NCBI RefSeq assembly: GCF_000697965.2
Contig: NZ_CP015880.1
Location: 3,234,001 to 3,298,000, forward strand
Length of the DNA: 64,000 nucleotides
DNA from: Ensifer adhaerens
Lineage (GTDB): Bacteria; Pseudomonadota; Alphaproteobacteria; Rhizobiales; Rhizobiaceae
Direction of reading: 5' to 3'
This document shows positions 1 to 9,316 of this stretch, piece after piece. The notes beneath the pieces were generated by a model that did no database searches, was not told the origin of the DNA, and saw only the letters and a program-made list of their open reading frames with translations. The translations under genes and the position numbers were made by a program. Within the stretch, counting starts at the first letter, position 1; every line of letters starts with the position of its first letter.

Positions 1-2112
1 CGCTTCTGGGGCATCGTCTCGGCCATCATCGACGTGGACCGGCTCTATCGCGACAGCGGCCTTTCTTCCGATGAACTCGGCTTAGACGTCGCCATTGCCG
101 GTCAGGACGGCACAGGCGCGCAAGGTCCGGTCTTTTACGGCGACGCCAATATTTTCCGTGGCTCGCCGGTCGAAATGACCGTGCTCCTACCCGGCGGTTC
201 CTGGCATATCGCAGCCGTTCCGAAGGGCGGTTGGCCGACGACGGCGGGCAACGCCTGGCTCATCCGCGGCCTCATCGTCATCGGCGGACTGATGATCATC
301 CTGCCGATGGTGTTGACCGGGCGCCTCTTGAGCGAGCGGCAAGGCAACATTCGTGCGCTCAGATACAGCAAGGTGCAGCTCCAGGAACTGTCCCATCGGC
401 TGAAGATCGCGCTCGACTCCTCCCAGATCGGCATCTGGGAACTCGACATCGCCAGCAAGAAGCTGCTCTGGGACGAGCGGACCAAGGAACTCTATGGGCA
501 AAAGACGTCGTTGCGTCAGGCCTATGACGACTGGAAGGACGCGCTGCACCCCGACGACCTCGACCGCGCCGAGCGGGAATTTGCCGAGGCGCTGGAATCC
601 GGGCTCGCCTACAATTCCGACTTCCGCGTTCGCCTCCCCGACGGCAGCACGCGCCACATCCGGGCCAACGGCTCGTTCTATATCGGCGCCGACGGCCACA
701 GGAAGATCGTCGGGGTCAACTGGGACGTGACCGCCGACTTCGAAACCCGCGAAACGCTTTTCGAAGCCAAGCGCACCGCGGAGGCGCACAGCGTCGAACT
801 CGAAGCGGCGCGCCATCGCATGGAGTTCAACGCGCTGCACGATCCGCTGACCGGCCTGCCAAACCGGCGTTTCCTCGACCAGGTCCTGGCCGATCGCGAC
901 CGGCATTTCGCGCGGGAGGCGAAACTCAGCATCTTCCACATGGACCTCGACCGCTTCAAGCAGATCAACGATACGCTCGGCCACGCGGCCGGTGACGAGA
1001 TCCTGCGGCATGCCGCCGAGCTTCTGCGCGGCAATGCCGACGAAAAGGACTTCGTCGCCCGCATCGGCGGCGACGAATTCGTGCTCGTCCGCCAGGATGG
1101 AGGCATCGAGCCGGATGCCCGGCTGGCGTCACGCATCATCGAGGCGATGAGCGTGCCCGTCCGCTACAAGGACCAGGAGTGCCGCATCGGCGTCAGCATC
1201 GGCATCGCCGCCCAAAGCCAGACGAGCGAAGAGCTGTCGCACGTGCTCGTCAACGCCGACATCGCGCTCTATGAAGCCAAGCGCCGCGGCCGCAACCGCC
1301 ACGAGATCTTTACCGGCGAACTGAAGACGGCCGTCTTCAAGACCAAGCAGACGGCCGACGAGATCCTGCGCGGGCTCGAACACAACGAATTCATCGCGCA
1401 TTTCCAGCCGCAGTTCTGCCCGCGCTCGCTCGACATCATCGGCGTCGAGGCGCTGGCGCGCTGGGACCATCCCACCAAGGGCCTGCTCGGCCCGCACACG
1501 TTCCTGAAGACGGCCGAAGACATCAACGTCGTGGCCGCGATCGACCAGGCGATCCTGGAGCAGGCGCTGTTCCAGATCTATCGCTGGGAAGCAAGCGGCA
1601 TTCGTATCCCCAAAGTCTCTGTCAATCTCTCCTATGCCCGGCTTCACGACGAAAATCTGATCGAGCGCCTGGAACAGTTGCAGATCCCGGCCGGCCGCCT
1701 GTCGTTTGAACTGTTGGAGTCGATCTCCTTCGACGAAAGCGACATGACGGTCCTGTCGAACATCCGCCGGATCAAGGAACTCGGCATCGCCATCGAGATC
1801 GACGATTTCGGCACCGGCTATGCATCCATCGTCAGCCTGTTGAAGCTGACGCCGCGACGCTTGAAGATCGACCGCCAGCTCGTCCTGCCGATCCTCAAAT
1901 CCCCAGCCGAAAAGCGTCTGGTCGAGTCCATCATCGACATCGGTACGTCGCTCGGCATCGAAGTGATCGCCGAAGGCGTCGAGACCCTCGAACACGCGGC
2001 CATCCTGAAGGAACTCGGCTGCCATGGGCTGCAAGGTTATGCTTTCGCGCGGCCCATGAGCGCCAACGACCTTGCGACCTTCGCCTTCGAGCGTCGGTGG
2101 CTGGCAGCCTGA
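1..2112 (+). CDS. CHASE-PAS-GGDEF-EAL cyclic-di-GMP enzyme (5' end outside window)
   Basis: Bifunctional type cyclic-di-GMP protein. The frame is open from base 1, before the first internal ATG at 34, so the gene starts to the left of the window. What remains, counted from that ATG: the end of a periplasmic CHASE-like sensor (about 1-75), one membrane helix (about 76-97), a PAS domain (about 125-235), a GGDEF domain with intact GGDEF at 345-349 (diguanylate cyclase active site) and an EAL domain with EAL at 472-474, DDFGTG, KIDR and EGVET motifs (phosphodiesterase residues). Both catalytic halves look intact, so the net activity cannot be told from sequence. No operon partner is visible; the next gene begins about 280 bases downstream. 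Confidence 0.93.
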   Translation, partial: RFWGIVSAIIDVDRLYRDSGLSSDELGLDVAIAGQDGTGAQGPVFYGDANIFRGSPVEMTVLLPGGSWHIAAVPKGGWPTTAGNAWLIRGLIVIGGLMIILPMVLTGRLLSERQGNIRALRYSKVQLQELSHRLKIALDSSQIGIWELDIASKKLLWDERTKELYGQKTSLRQAYDDWKDALHPDDLDRAEREFAEALESGLAYNSDFRVRLPDGSTRHIRANGSFYIGADGHRKIVGVNWDVTADFETRETLFEAKRTAEAHSVELEAARHRMEFNALHDPLTGLPNRRFLDQVLADRDRHFAREAKLSIFHMDLDRFKQINDTLGHAAGDEILRHAAELLRGNADEKDFVARIGGDEFVLVRQDGGIEPDARLASRIIEAMSVPVRYKDQECRIGVSIGIAAQSQTSEELSHVLVNADIALYEAKRRGRNRHEIFTGELKTAVFKTKQTADEILRGLEHNEFIAHFQPQFCPRSLDIIGVEALARWDHPTKGLLGPHTFLKTAEDINVVAAIDQAILEQALFQIYRWEASGIRIPKVSVNLSYARLHDENLIERLEQLQIPAGRLSFELLESISFDESDMTVLSNIRRIKELGIAIEIDDFGTGYASIVSLLKLTPRRLKIDRQLVLPILKSPAEKRLVESIIDIGTSLGIEVIAEGVETLEHAAILKELGCHGLQGYAFARPMSANDLATFAFERRWLAA

Positions 2113-2276
2113 GAGGCTTCGGCCTCAGCTAAAAAGCGCAGGTGCGTGCATTTTTCGCAGGCTTGAGGCTTGGCAGCCCTGCCGCGAATCGCCATAAAAA
2201 CAATTGCCTGCCTCCACATTCTTGGGAATGGCGGCATCACCTGCGGCAGTCGCTGATGCGACCGCCCTTTCGGGCC

Positions 2277-2330
2277 TCTAGAGTGTCTCGCTTCAAGTGG
2301 AACCACTGAAAGCGGAAAAGATGCTCTAGA
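2277..2330. repeat. Palindromic rhizobial-type intergenic element
   Basis: A 54-base element bounded by perfect 7-base inverted ends (TCTAGAG at 2277-2283, CTCTAGA at 2324-2330), with a second inverted repeat in its centre (AGTGG-AA-CCACT, 2296-2307). It closely resembles short palindromic elements I know from many rhizobial intergenic spaces. It lies between the GGDEF-EAL gene and the antiporter operon. Family membership is from memory and not verified here. Confidence 0.5.
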
Positions 2331-2396
2331 ATCAAAATCCTGGTGCGTCCCTTGTGCATTCTTTTGGAAAGCACGGCGCTCGGGTGCCCGCTCTCC

Positions 2397-5342
2397 ATGA
2401 ACCCGAACGAAGGGAACGGTACGATCGAATACGCGGGAAAATTGCTTTCTGTCTTCATTCTCGCCCCATTTGTGGGAAGCCTCCTTGCAATCTTCTTTCC
2501 GCCCGATCAGCGCGGTGCGACAGCCTGGTTTGCAGGAGCGATCGCCCTCCTTTGTTTCCTCGTCGCCGCCGGCCTCTATCCCTTCGTCACCTCGGGCGGC
2601 GTCCTGCGCTATGACATCGCCTGGCTGCCGGAACTCGGCCTCAACTTCACGCTCCGGATGGACGGCTTCGCCTGGCTCTTCACGGTTCTGGTAACCGCGA
2701 TCGGCGTGCTCGTGGTGCTTTACGCCCGCTACTATATGGCCGCGGAAGACCCGGTGCCGCGCTTCCTGTCGCTTTTCCTCGCCTTCATGGGCTCGATGCT
2801 CGGCGTCGTGCTTTCAGGCAATCTCATCCTGCTCGCCGTCTTCTGGGAACTGACGAGCATCGTCTCCTTCCTTTTGATCGGCTACTGGCACCACAATGCC
2901 CACGCCCGTGACGGCGCCCGCATGGCGCTGACCGTGACCGGCACAGGCGGCCTCTGCATGCTCGTCGGCCTTCTGCTGATGGGTCGCATCGTCGGCAGCT
3001 ACGATCTCGACGTGGTGCTCGCCTCCGGCGACCTCATCCGCAACTCGCCGCTCTACATGCCGGTACTGATCCTGGTGCTGCTCGGCGCGCTGACGAAGAG
3101 CGCGCAGTTCCCGTTCCATTTCTGGCTGCCGCACGCCATGTCGGCGCCGACGCCGGTTTCGGCCTATCTGCATTCGGCAACCATGGTGAAGGCCGGCGTC
3201 TTCCTGTTGGCGCGCCTCTGGCCGGTCATGGCCGGCACCGAGGCCTGGTTCTGGATCGTTGGCCTTGCCGGTCTTTCGACGCTGCTGCTCGGCGCCTATT
3301 TCGCCATCTTCCAGCAGGACCTCAAGGGCCTGCTCGCCTATTCCACTATCAGCCATCTCGGCCTGATCACCGTGCTCCTGAGCCTCGGCAGCCCGCTGGC
3401 CGCGGTCGCCGCGGTCTTCCACATCGTCAACCACGCGACCTTCAAGGCGTCGCTGTTCATGGCGGCCGGCATTATCGACCACGAGACCGGAACGCGCGAC
3501 ATGCGCAAGCTCGGAGGGCTGATCAGGTACATGCCTGGAACGGCGGTGCTCGCCATGGTCGCGAGCGCGGCCATGGCTGGCGTACCACTCTTGAACGGCT
3601 TCATCTCGAAGGAAATGTTCTTCGCCGAAGCGATCGAAACGCACCAGGCCAACATTCTCGATACGATGACGCCCTATGTCGCGACGCTCGCCGGCATGTT
3701 TGCCGTTACCTATTCGCTGCGCTTCATCCACAGCGTCTTCTTCGGCAAAACGCCGGAGGACCTGCCCAAGGTGCCGCACGAGCCGCCGCGCTGGATGCGT
3801 GTGCCGATCGAGTTCCTGGTGCTCGCCTGCCTCGTCGTCGGCATCATTCCGGCGATCACCATCGGCCCGTTCCTGCACACGGCTGTCGTCTCCATTCTCG
3901 GCGCCAACACGCCCTATTACAGCCTTTCCGTCTGGCACGGCTGGAACCTGCCGCTGATCATGAGCTTCGTCGCTCTTGCCGGCGGCATCGGTCTCTACTT
4001 CCTGATGCGCAACTACCTCGCCACCAGCGTCGAGGGGCCACCGATCTTCCGCCTGCTGCACGGCCAGCGCATCTTCGAGCGCGTGCTGGTAACGCTCTCC
4101 TGGAAATGGGCGCGTTCGCTGGAGCAGCGCCTCGGCACGCGGCGGCTGCAGCCGCAGATGCGCTTCCTCGTCTTCATCGCGATCGCCGCCGGCGCGCTGC
4201 CGCTGCTTCTCAATCATTTCGAGCTGCCGCCGCTTCTCGTGCGCAGCATCGATCCGGCCTTTGCCCTCCTCTGGGCGGTCGGCATCGCCTGTGCCATCGG
4301 TGCTGCGATCCTGGCGAAGTTCCACCGGCTGGCGGCACTCGTGCTGCTCGGCGGCGCCGGGCTCACCACCTGCCTCACCTTCGTCTGGCTTTCGGCGCCG
4401 GATCTGGCGGTTACACAGCTCCTCGTCGAGATCGTCACGACGGTGCTGATCCTGCTCGGCCTGCGATGGCTGCCGAAGCGCATCGAGGACACCGAGGAAA
4501 CCGAGCTCTTGTCGCTGAAGGTCCGCTTCCGGCGCCTGCGTGACTTCCTGCTGGCGATCGTCGCCGGCGGCGGCGTGGCGCTGATCGCCTATACGATCAT
4601 GACCCGGCCCATGCCTGACACGATCGCGAGCTACTTCCTCGAGCGCGCCTACAAGGAGGGCGGCGGCACCAATGTCGTCAACGTCATCCTCGTCGACTTC
4701 CGCGGCTTCGACACGCTCGGCGAGATCGCGGTGCTGGCGATCGTCGCGCTTACCGTCTTCGCCCTGCTGCTGCGCTTCCGCCCGCAGGCCGACAGCCTGG
4801 AGGCTCCGGAACAGCAGCGCGTCCAGAACGCCTTCGACGACGATCACCCGGATCGCAACAAGGGTGACAGCGTGGCTGAATACCTGTTCGTGCCATCGGT
4901 GATCATGCGTTGGATGTTCCCGGTCATCGGCATGCTCGCAGCCTACCTCTTCCTGCGCGGCCATGACCTGCCGGGCGGAGGCTTTGCTGCCGGCATCGCC
5001 ATGTCGATCGGCTTCATCCTACAATACATGTCCGGCGGAACCCGCTGGGTCGAGGAGCGGCTGCGCATCCATCCGCTGCGCTGGATGAGCATCGGGCTTC
5101 TGGTGGCCGCTGCGACCGGCATCGGCTCCTGGTTCTTCGGCTATCCGTTCCTGACGTCGCATTCGCAATACGTGACGCTGCCAATCATCGGCAAGTTTCC
5201 GCTGGCGAGCGCCCTGTTCTTCGATCTCGGCGTCTTCTCGCTGGTGCTCGGCGCGACCGTGCTGATCCTCATCGCGCTCGCCCACCAGTCGATCCGCGCG
5301 CCGCGTGCCCATGCACGCGCCATGCGAAAGGAGGCACGCTGA
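2397..5342 (+). CDS. phaAB: Fused MrpA/MrpB (PhaAB) monovalent cation/H+ antiporter subunit
   Basis: Largest subunit of the multi-subunit cation/proton antiporter (CPA3 family, Mrp/Pha). It is about 981 residues, with an N-terminal NuoL-like proton-pumping module (motif HAMSAPTPVSAYLHSATMV near 3133-3190) and a C-terminal MrpB-type module (from about 4870, containing PGGGFAAG). Members of this length carry A and B fused, as in rhizobial pha operons. The ATG at 2397 is chosen because the first helix follows shortly after; an in-frame GTG at 2343 is possible, and neither has a clear Shine-Dalgarno sequence. The stop TGA shares its A with the phaC ATG. The complex exports Na+ or K+ in exchange for protons and serves pH and cation homeostasis. 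Confidence 0.93.
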   Translation: MNPNEGNGTIEYAGKLLSVFILAPFVGSLLAIFFPPDQRGATAWFAGAIALLCFLVAAGLYPFVTSGGVLRYDIAWLPELGLNFTLRMDGFAWLFTVLVTAIGVLVVLYARYYMAAEDPVPRFLSLFLAFMGSMLGVVLSGNLILLAVFWELTSIVSFLLIGYWHHNAHARDGARMALTVTGTGGLCMLVGLLLMGRIVGSYDLDVVLASGDLIRNSPLYMPVLILVLLGALTKSAQFPFHFWLPHAMSAPTPVSAYLHSATMVKAGVFLLARLWPVMAGTEAWFWIVGLAGLSTLLLGAYFAIFQQDLKGLLAYSTISHLGLITVLLSLGSPLAAVAAVFHIVNHATFKASLFMAAGIIDHETGTRDMRKLGGLIRYMPGTAVLAMVASAAMAGVPLLNGFISKEMFFAEAIETHQANILDTMTPYVATLAGMFAVTYSLRFIHSVFFGKTPEDLPKVPHEPPRWMRVPIEFLVLACLVVGIIPAITIGPFLHTAVVSILGANTPYYSLSVWHGWNLPLIMSFVALAGGIGLYFLMRNYLATSVEGPPIFRLLHGQRIFERVLVTLSWKWARSLEQRLGTRRLQPQMRFLVFIAIAAGALPLLLNHFELPPLLVRSIDPAFALLWAVGIACAIGAAILAKFHRLAALVLLGGAGLTTCLTFVWLSAPDLAVTQLLVEIVTTVLILLGLRWLPKRIEDTEETELLSLKVRFRRLRDFLLAIVAGGGVALIAYTIMTRPMPDTIASYFLERAYKEGGGTNVVNVILVDFRGFDTLGEIAVLAIVALTVFALLLRFRPQADSLEAPEQQRVQNAFDDDHPDRNKGDSVAEYLFVPSVIMRWMFPVIGMLAAYLFLRGHDLPGGGFAAGIAMSIGFILQYMSGGTRWVEERLRIHPLRWMSIGLLVAAATGIGSWFFGYPFLTSHSQYVTLPIIGKFPLASALFFDLGVFSLVLGATVLILIALAHQSIRAPRAHARAMRKEAR

Positions 5343-5689
5343 TGGAGATCATTCTCTCTGCCGCCATCGGCGTGCTTACGGCATCCGGCGTCTACCTGCT
5401 GCTGCGTCCCCGTACCTATCAGGTGATCATCGGCCTCTCGCTGCTCTCCTATGCGGTCAATCTCTTCATCTTCGGCATGGGGCGCCTTCGCGTGAACGCG
5501 CCGCCGGTGCTGGAGCCAGGCGGTGTCGGCGATCTCAGCCGCTTCACCGATCCGGTGCCACAGGCCCTGGTGCTGACAGCGATCGTCATCGGCTTTGCCA
5601 TGACCGCGCTCTTCCTCGTCGTGCTGCTCGCCTCGCGCGGCTTCACCGGCACCGACCACGTCGACGGCAGGGAGCAGCGCCATGACTAA
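5342..5689 (+). CDS. phaC: MrpC (PhaC) antiporter subunit
   Basis: Small NuoK-like membrane subunit of 115 residues, three predicted helices, of normal length for MrpC. It overlaps the preceding gene by one base and the following gene by eight, so it is translationally coupled within the operon. The subunit forms part of the membrane arm together with MrpA and MrpD. Identity rests on size, hydrophobic profile, the YQVIIGLSLLSYAVNLFIF segment and position between the A/B and D subunits. Confidence 0.93.
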   Translation: MEIILSAAIGVLTASGVYLLLRPRTYQVIIGLSLLSYAVNLFIFGMGRLRVNAPPVLEPGGVGDLSRFTDPVPQALVLTAIVIGFAMTALFLVVLLASRGFTGTDHVDGREQRHD

Positions 5690-7298
5690 CTGGATGCACC
5701 ACCTGCTGATCCTGCCGATCCTGCTGCCGCTGATGGTCGGCGCCGCGATGATCCCGATCGACGAGCGCAACCGCTCGCTCAAGGGTGTGCTGAGCTTCGT
5801 CTCGACGCTCGCGCTCTTCATCCTCTCGATCGTGCTGATGCGGATCGCCTCGATGGATGGGGCGCCCGCAGGCAACGGCGTCTATCAGCTCGGCAACTGG
5901 CCCGCCCCTTTCGGCATCGTGCTGGTGCTCGACCGCCTTTCGGCACTGATGCTGTGCCTGACGAGCGGACTGGCGCTTGCCGCCCAGGCCTATTCGATCG
6001 CGCGCTGGCACACCGCGGGCCATCATTTCCATTCGCTGTTCCAGCTCTTGATCGCCGGCCTCAACGGTTCGTTCCTGACCGGCGACCTCTTCAACCTCTT
6101 CGTCTTTTTCGAAATCATGCTGGCGGCGTCCTACGGGCTGCTGCTGCACGGCTCCGGGCCGCTGCGCGTCAAGGCCGGCCTGCACTATGTCGCGATCAAC
6201 CTCGCCGCCTCTTCGCTCTTCCTGATCGGCGTCAGCCTGATCTATGGCGCGACCGGCACGCTCAATATGGCCGATCTCTCCATGAAGCTGGCGACGCTCT
6301 CGCCGGAGGATCGCCAGATGGTCGAGGTCGGTGCCGGCGTGCTCGGCGTCGCCTTCCTGGTGAAGGCCGGCATGTGGCCCTTGAGCTTCTGGCTGCCGAC
6401 GGCCTATGCAGCCGCGACGCCGCCGGTCGCCGCCGTCTTTGCGATCCTCACCAAGGTCGGCATCTATGTCATCCTCAGGCTGTCGCTGCTGGTCTTCGGC
6501 GCGAGTGCCGGCGCGTCTGCCGGTTTCGGCCAGCCGATCCTGCTTGCCGGCGGCCTGCTGACGATCGCCTTCGGCGCCATCGGCGTGCTCGCATCGCAGG
6601 CCATGGGCCGCCTCGCCGCCTATTCGGTGCTGGTCTCCTCCGGCACCCTGCTCGCCGCCATCGGCCTCGGCCACCCAAGCATGATCGCCGGTGCGCTCTT
6701 TTACCTCGTCAGCTCGACACTGACGATCGCCGCCTTCTTCCTGCTGATCGAACTGGTCGAGCGCGGACGTGACGCCGGCGCCGACGTTCTGGCGGTGACG
6801 ATGGAAGCCTACGGCGACGCCGACGAGGACGAGGAGGAAGAAGAAGTCGGCTCGGCGATCCCCGGCACGATGGCGATCCTCGGCCTCTGCTTCTGCCTTT
6901 GCGCCCTCTTGCTTGCCGGCCTGCCGCCGCTCTCCGGCTTCGTCGCCAAGTTCGCGATCCTCGGCGGTCTCTTCGGCCTGTCGGGAGCGGAAGCCACCCC
7001 GGCGGTCTCCGCCGCCGACTGGACCTATGTCACGCTGCTGATCGTTTCCGGTCTCGCCGCGATGATCGCTATGAACCGCGTCGGCATCCGCACCTTCTGG
7101 GCGTCGATCGAAAACACCGTGCCGCGCGTCGTGGTCATCGAGATCACCCCCGTCGTCGTGTTGCTCGCTGCCTGCATCTTCTTAAGCGTGCAGGCCGGGC
7201 CGGCGATGCGCTACATGCAGGCAACAGCGGATTCGCTCTTCGATCCTGCGGGTTATACGGAGCGGGTGCTCTCAGCGCCGCGGGCGGGAGGGCAATAG
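5682..7298 (+). CDS. phaD: MrpD (PhaD) antiporter subunit
   Basis: NuoM/NuoN-like proton-translocating subunit of 538 residues with about 14 helices. Conserved stretches include the FNLFVFFEIMLAASYGL segment and the lysine-bearing VKAGMWPLSFWLPTAY helix typical of this family. A very acidic cytoplasmic-type insertion (about residues 378-391, DADEDEEEEE, near 6815-6848) interrupts the conserved core. It starts inside the phaC end and is followed three bases after its stop by phaE. Confidence 0.93.
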   Translation: MTNWMHHLLILPILLPLMVGAAMIPIDERNRSLKGVLSFVSTLALFILSIVLMRIASMDGAPAGNGVYQLGNWPAPFGIVLVLDRLSALMLCLTSGLALAAQAYSIARWHTAGHHFHSLFQLLIAGLNGSFLTGDLFNLFVFFEIMLAASYGLLLHGSGPLRVKAGLHYVAINLAASSLFLIGVSLIYGATGTLNMADLSMKLATLSPEDRQMVEVGAGVLGVAFLVKAGMWPLSFWLPTAYAAATPPVAAVFAILTKVGIYVILRLSLLVFGASAGASAGFGQPILLAGGLLTIAFGAIGVLASQAMGRLAAYSVLVSSGTLLAAIGLGHPSMIAGALFYLVSSTLTIAAFFLLIELVERGRDAGADVLAVTMEAYGDADEDEEEEEVGSAIPGTMAILGLCFCLCALLLAGLPPLSGFVAKFAILGGLFGLSGAEATPAVSAADWTYVTLLIVSGLAAMIAMNRVGIRTFWASIENTVPRVVVIEITPVVVLLAACIFLSVQAGPAMRYMQATADSLFDPAGYTERVLSAPRAGGQ

Positions 7299-7301
7299 GC
7301 G

Positions 7302-7787
7302 ATGCGCACCTGGCTCCCCTATCCCCTGCTCTCCGTCGGGCTGCTCATCATCTGGCTCCTGCTCAATCAGTCGGTTGCGCCCGGCACCTTCCTGATGGGG
7401 ACGGTACTGGCAACCGGTCTTGGCTGGGTGACGCTGAAGCTTGGCCTCGTGCGCTCGCACCCGCGCCGGGTTCTGTTGATCGTGCGCTTCGGCTTTGCCG
7501 TCGCCGTCGACGTGATCCGCTCGAACATCGCCGTCATCGCCGTCATCCTGCGTGGCCAGCGCCGACCGCCGAACTCGGGCTTCCTGACCATCGATCTCGA
7601 TCTGGAAGACGAAAACGCCCTGGCGCTGCTTGCCTGTGTCATGACAGCCACGCCGGGAACGGCCTGGCTCGAATACGATCGCGGCCGCAAGTCCCTGCTC
7701 TTCCACGTGCTCGACATGGAGAACGAGGACATTTGGCTCGATACGGTCAAGCGCTATGAGACCGCCCTGAAGGAGATATTCGGATGA
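7302..7787 (+). CDS. phaE: MrpE (PhaE) antiporter subunit
   Basis: Subunit of 161 residues with two or three N-terminal helices and a cytoplasmic C-terminal domain containing the family signature of the type ALLACVMTATPGT followed by VLDMENEDIW. MrpE is needed for assembly and activity of the antiporter complex. It starts three bases after phaD and its stop overlaps the phaF start, consistent with one polycistronic message. Confidence 0.92.
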   Translation: MRTWLPYPLLSVGLLIIWLLLNQSVAPGTFLMGTVLATGLGWVTLKLGLVRSHPRRVLLIVRFGFAVAVDVIRSNIAVIAVILRGQRRPPNSGFLTIDLDLEDENALALLACVMTATPGTAWLEYDRGRKSLLFHVLDMENEDIWLDTVKRYETALKEIFG

Positions 7788-8065
7788 TGGAACTATCAAT
7801 CATCTGGTCGATCCTGATTGCCCAGATCATGCTCGGCCTGGCGATGGCTTTTGCCTTCTATCGCATGGTGAGGGGACCGCGCGCCCAGGACCGCATCCTC
7901 GGCCTCGACACGCTCTATATCAACGCCATGCTGATGCTCTTGACCTTCGGCATCCGCACGGCCAACTCGCTCTATTTCGAGTCCGCCTTGATCGTGGCTT
8001 TGATCGGCTTCGTCTCGTCGATCGCCTTCGGCAAGTTCCTGATGCGCGGGGAGATCATCGAATGA
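7784..8065 (+). CDS. phaF: MrpF (PhaF) antiporter subunit
   Basis: Three-helix membrane protein of 93 residues. The RMVRGPRAQDRILGLDTLYIN loop is characteristic of MrpF. The start is one of two adjacent ATG codons at 7784 and 7787; the first overlaps the phaE stop. The end overlaps phaG by four bases (ATGA). Confidence 0.91.
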   Translation: MMELSIIWSILIAQIMLGLAMAFAFYRMVRGPRAQDRILGLDTLYINAMLMLLTFGIRTANSLYFESALIVALIGFVSSIAFGKFLMRGEIIE

Positions 8066-8433
8066 GCCACCTCACCGACCTTCCCGTCTGGGCAGCCGTT
8101 CTCGTCTGCGGGCTCACCGTCCTCGGCGCCGCAGTGGCGCTGATCGGCTCCGTCGGCCTGCTCCGGTTCACCAGCTTCTACGAGCGCCTGCACGCACCGA
8201 CGCTGGCGACCAGCGGCGGCGTACTGATGATCTGCACCGCCTCTATCATCTGCTTTGCCGTGCTGCAGAGCCGCTGGGTATTCCACGAAATCCTGATCAT
8301 CGTCTTCGTCGTCGCCACCACGCCGGTGACGCTAATGCTGCTTGGACAGGCAGCGCTCTACCGCGACCGCGTCGAGGAAAAGCGCGGCGTCCCGCTCAAG
8401 CAGCGGCCGCCGCGCGAAGAACCGGCAGAATAG
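8062..8433 (+). CDS. phaG: MrpG (PhaG) antiporter subunit
   Basis: Last gene of the antiporter operon, 123 residues with three helices. The GLLRFTSFYERLHAPTLATSGG segment matches the MrpG signature (RFPDxYxRLHA type). The ATGA overlap with phaF shows coupling. The next gene, cobM, is on the opposite strand and converges, with only 53 bases between them and no obvious U-run terminator. Confidence 0.92.
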   Translation: MSHLTDLPVWAAVLVCGLTVLGAAVALIGSVGLLRFTSFYERLHAPTLATSGGVLMICTASIICFAVLQSRWVFHEILIIVFVVATTPVTLMLLGQAALYRDRVEEKRGVPLKQRPPREEPAE

Positions 8434-8486
8434 GTTTCAAAGCCCTCTCAGCGGGAAACTTAGGCCGATCCCCGAGGGAGTGCGGC

Positions 8487-9248
8487 CTATTCGCCGCGCC
8501 CTCTGAAGCGCCGCTGATAGGCGGGATCGTAGAGCGAGCTTTCACGGAAATCAGAGGCTTCGAGCCCCGGACCGACGAAGATCAGCGCCGTGCGCTCGAT
8601 CGGCTCTTCCGCCACCTTGGCGGCGATGTCGCCGAGCGTGCCGCGCACCACGCGTTCGTCCGGCCAGGAGGCCTTGACGACGATGGCGACCGGGCAGTCG
8701 GCACCGTAGAGCGGCGTCAGTTCCTCGACCACCTGCTGAAGCGCATGGATCGCAAGGTGGATTGCCAGCGTCGATCCAGTAGCGCCGAAAGCGGAAAGCG
8801 TTTCTGAGTTCGGCATCGGCGAGGCGCGGCCCGAAACGCGGGTCAGCACCAGGCTCTGGGCCACGGCCGGAATGGTCAGTTCGCGACCGAGCGCTGAAGC
8901 CGCCGCCGCAAAGGAAGGAACGCCCGGCGTCATCGTATAGGCGATGCCATGCTTCTCGAGCCGGCGGATCTGTTCGGCCACAGCACTCCAGACCGAGAGG
9001 TCGCCCGAATGAAGCCGCGCCACGTCGAGCCCTTCGGCTTCGGCCTTCACATACTCCGCCTCGATCTCGTCGAGCGACATCGGCGCCGTATCGACAATGC
9101 GGGCGCCCGGCGGGCAATATTGCAGCAGCTCCGGCGAGACGATCGAGCCGGCGTAAACGCAGACCGGGCAGCGCCCGATCAGGTCGCGACCACGCACCGT
9201 GATCAGGTCTGCGGCTCCCGGGCCGGCGCCGATGAAATGTACCGTCAT
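8487..9248 (-). CDS. cobM: Precorrin-4 C11-methyltransferase
   Basis: SAM-dependent tetrapyrrole methylase of 253 residues that methylates C-11 of precorrin-4 to give precorrin-5 in the aerobic B12 pathway. The N-terminal [18 protein letters not shown] loop and the later [20 protein letters not shown] segment are typical of CobM/CbiF. It lies downstream of cobL with 68 bases between them, filled by a palindromic repeat, and converges with phaG. Confidence 0.95.
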   Translation of the reverse strand: MTVHFIGAGPGAADLITVRGRDLIGRCPVCVYAGSIVSPELLQYCPPGARIVDTAPMSLDEIEAEYVKAEAEGLDVARLHSGDLSVWSAVAEQIRRLEKHGIAYTMTPGVPSFAAAASALGRELTIPAVAQSLVLTRVSGRASPMPNSETLSAFGATGSTLAIHLAIHALQQVVEELTPLYGADCPVAIVVKASWPDERVVRGTLGDIAAKVAEEPIERTALIFVGPGLEASDFRESSLYDPAYQRRFRGRGE

Positions 9249-9271
9249 AGGTTACTCTTTCTTTTTCTTAC

Positions 9272-9315
9272 GCAGTTCCGGACGCAAAACCGCGTCACAC
9301 TTTCGCTGGAACTGC
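9272..9315. repeat. Nested palindromic rhizobial-type repeat between cobL and cobM
   Basis: Two nested perfect inverted repeats: outer GCAGTTCC (9272-9279) with GGAACTGC (9308-9315), inner GACGC (9281-9285) with GCGTC (9292-9296). The sequence matches, from memory, a common rhizobial intergenic palindrome. Because cobL and cobM are otherwise co-directional, the transcript would fold here, possibly affecting message stability or cobM level. Confidence 0.6.
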
Positions 9316-9316
9316 T

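Noticed and set aside
2814..4964. 716-residue minus-strand frame opposite phaAB
   Set aside because: Antisense of a conserved membrane protein in GC-rich DNA; composition is charged and without recognisable domain.
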